In this document: positions 62,395 through 64,000 of the stretch, piece by piece
Layout of the letters: the number at the start of each line of letters is the position of its first letter
Numbering within the stretch: position 1 is the first letter of the stretch
Origin: Mucilaginibacter limnophilus
GTDB taxonomy: Bacteria; Bacteroidota; Bacteroidia; Sphingobacteriales; Sphingobacteriaceae
Direction: 5' to 3'
Assembly: GCF_004005815.1 (NCBI RefSeq)
Contig: NZ_SACK01000006.1
Location: forward strand, 223,195-287,194
DNA: 64,000 bases
Program-made: the position numbers and the translations under genes
Notes under the pieces: model-generated
What the model was told of the DNA's origin: nothing
Seen by the model: the letters and a program-made list of their open reading frames with translations, nothing else
The model's database searches: none

Positions 62395-63858
62395 ATGAAA
62401 AAAACTTTATTAATGGCTGCGTTTAGCGCGATTGTGTTGATAACGAGCTGCTCGAAAAAGGAGGATGACGGAGATATAGTAATCCCGCCACCAACTGAAG
62501 AAGAAGGCGACGTTGTACAAGTGAGTGGCGACATTACTGCAAGTACTAACTGGACAGCAGATAAAATTTACCTGTTAAAAGGCAACGTATTTGTGACCAA
62601 TGGTGCTACCTTAAAAATTGCTGCAGGTACAATTATTAAAGGTGACAAGCCAACAAAAGGTGCCCTTATTATTACCCGCGGTGCTAAAATTGATGCACAA
62701 GGTACTTCTACTAACCCAATCGTTTTCACATCAAATGCTGCTGCCGGCGCTCGTGAAGAAGGTGACTGGGGCGGTGTTATCCTTTTGGGTAAAGCGCCAA
62801 ACAACGGTGGTAACTCAGTGCCTATTGAAGGTATATCTGATGCTACTGATAAAGGTAAACACGGCGGTGACGATCCGCATGATAACTCAGGCATAATGAA
62901 ATATGTACGTATTGAGTATGCTGGTATTGCTTTAAGCCCTGATAACGAGATAAACGGTTTAACTTTTGGTAGCGTTGGTGATGGTACTACTATTGATTAC
63001 ATCGAAGTTTACCGTTCTGGTGACGACGCTTACGAGTGGTTTGGCGGTACTGTTAACGCGAAACACTTATTAGCTATTGATACCTGGGATGACGATTTTG
63101 ATACTGACAACGGTTTTTCAGGCCACGTTCAGTTTGGTTTAGCTCAGCGTTTAGCTGCTACTGCCGACGTATCCGGCTCAAACGGTTTCGAATCAGACAA
63201 CAATGCTACCGGTACAAATGCAACTCCGCAAACATTAGCTGTTTTCTCAAACATGACTATCTTAGGTCCACGTGAGGTGTTAGAGAAAGGCCCAAGCATT
63301 AACGCGAGCTTTCAGCACGGTGCTCAAATCCGTCGTAACTCATCTATCAGTATTTTAAACTCTGTTATAGTAGGTTATACTGAAGGTGTGTTTTATGACG
63401 ATGCATTGCCTGCTTCACCTGATGTTAACAATTCATCAAACAACCTGTTAGTTGACGGTACTTCAGTATTTGAAAACAACATCGTTGCATCATCAAACAG
63501 CAAAAGCAACCAAATCAAAGCATCAAGCCCTGCAGTATTGGCAACATTAACAACTTGGTTAATGGATAAAAATACTTTCAGTCCTGATCTGTTTGCAGCT
63601 GGTATTTATACTGATCCGTATAAATTCTCTCCTGATATTGCTCCTGCTGCCCGTGCCGGTGTACCTAACTTTGTTCAAATCAATGGTTCACCTGCTGCAA
63701 CCGGTGCTGCATTCACCAACGCGAAATTAGGTGATGCTTTCTTTGATAAAACTGTTACTTTCAAAGGCGCTTTCGGTAGCGAAAACTGGGCTCAGGGTTG
63801 GGCTAATTTCAACCCACAAGCTTTAGCTTACACTACCCCTGGTTCTGTAACAAACTAA
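62395..63858 (+). CDS. Large lipoprotein with beta-helix-like repeat pattern, receptor partner
   Basis: 487 residues from the ATG at 62395 (MKKTLLMAAFSAIVLITSC; acylated Cys at 19); an upstream in-frame start at 62368 would mask the signal. After Cys: SKKEDDGD, a surface-export-like acidic run. The body repeats beta-helix-like turns (GNVFVTNGATLKIAAGTIIKGD; GALIITRGAKIDAQGTSTNPIVFTSNAAAGARE; GVILLGKAPNNGG) and Asp-rich loops. Codon use is very strongly biased (GGT, GCT, AAC), like eno, so it is probably abundant. Encoded directly after the TonB-dependent receptor; the pair may work as receptor and substrate-binding lipoprotein (inference). Family unknown. Confidence 0.78.
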   Translation: MKKTLLMAAFSAIVLITSCSKKEDDGDIVIPPPTEEEGDVVQVSGDITASTNWTADKIYLLKGNVFVTNGATLKIAAGTIIKGDKPTKGALIITRGAKIDAQGTSTNPIVFTSNAAAGAREEGDWGGVILLGKAPNNGGNSVPIEGISDATDKGKHGGDDPHDNSGIMKYVRIEYAGIALSPDNEINGLTFGSVGDGTTIDYIEVYRSGDDAYEWFGGTVNAKHLLAIDTWDDDFDTDNGFSGHVQFGLAQRLAATADVSGSNGFESDNNATGTNATPQTLAVFSNMTILGPREVLEKGPSINASFQHGAQIRRNSSISILNSVIVGYTEGVFYDDALPASPDVNNSSNNLLVDGTSVFENNIVASSNSKSNQIKASSPAVLATLTTWLMDKNTFSPDLFAAGIYTDPYKFSPDIAPAARAGVPNFVQINGSPAATGAAFTNAKLGDAFFDKTVTFKGAFGSENWAQGWANFNPQALAYTTPGSVTN

Positions 63859-63921
63859 TAAGAATTTTATTTTTGAGTAGTCCTGAAATAGGTTGACTAT
63901 TTTTGATTGCACAACATTGAT

Positions 63922-63962
63922 AAAAAAGCTCAAACATCCACTAAAGATGTTTGAGCTTTTTT
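63922..63962 (+). terminator. Strong Rho-independent terminator after the lipoprotein gene
   Basis: Perfect 17-bp arms at 63922-63938 and 63946-63962 (core GCTCAAACATC/GATGTTTGAGC), 7-base loop, T-run included. The remaining 38 bases to the edge show nothing. Confidence 0.92.
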
Positions 63963-64000
63963 GTTGTAAGATTTAAGTCTGATTTCTTTTTGCTGATGCA

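Overview
The window reads as chromosomal DNA of a Bacteroidota bacterium, most likely family Sphingobacteriaceae (Mucilaginibacter or Pedobacter type). Supporting signs are the many TAnnTTTG minus-7 promoter boxes with weak Shine-Dalgarno signals, a gldA gene and a fused gldF-gldG gene, a large TonB-dependent receptor with a carboxypeptidase-regulatory-like N-terminus, lipoproteins with Cys-Gln-Lys-Asp-Asp type surface signals, and a four-helix-bundle (S23/TIGR02436) gene. The content is mainly core housekeeping. I see no rRNA, tRNA, CRISPR, prophage or transposase.

Layout. 1-5473 (minus): elongasome operon mreB-mreC-mreD-mrdA-rodA, with rodA cut by the window edge. 5577-8879: purH, a small toxin-antitoxin-like pair, purN and a lipoprotein. 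9012-13057: alcohol dehydrogenase, RluA-type pseudouridine synthase, and divergent panB and carA. 13175-16790: two small proteins, an ABC-2 exporter pair and a DUF2490 protein. 16895-19147: enolase, then an AT-rich pair that looks like orphan immunity genes. 19419-25037: RhlE-type helicase, FtsB/DivIC-like protein, AlkD-type protein, and a four-gene LiaF-like / DUF4288 / LytS-type kinase / LytTR regulator operon. 25264-27244: two paralogous small outer-membrane barrels and gldA. 27646-30818: glyS, then an SDR gene followed by a TetR gene, with two palindromes flanking the SDR promoter. 31013-33339: agmatine-to-putrescine operon (aguB, aguA) with a four-helix-bundle gene between the two. 33508-40977: flippase-like membrane protein, SDR, zinc-ribbon unknown, cation/proton antiporter, NamA-type oxidoreductase, OsmC, DUF4230 and YfcC-type transporter. 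41111-46347: M16 peptidase pair and gldFG. 46387-53799: dnaN, GH43, two DUF4397 lipoproteins, DedA, a zinc-dependent phospholipase-type protein, rpsT, radC and an acidic protein. 53941-59393: pheT, a coiled-coil gene, zapA, a strong 6S RNA candidate, rny and an Mpo1-like protein. 59498-63858: TonB-dependent receptor plus a surface lipoprotein.

The least explained signal lies between genes. At least eleven intergenic sites carry degenerate tandem repeats with a strict 7-bp period (a related family has 8 bp), three to five units each. They use several unrelated unit sequences and often come as inverted pairs. Two arrays of one family (unit ACTATGG) flank the four-helix-bundle gene in inverted orientation inside the agmatine operon, as if that gene were a small cassette. 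Several longer palindromic elements and a structured 90-base element also recur or look repeat-like.
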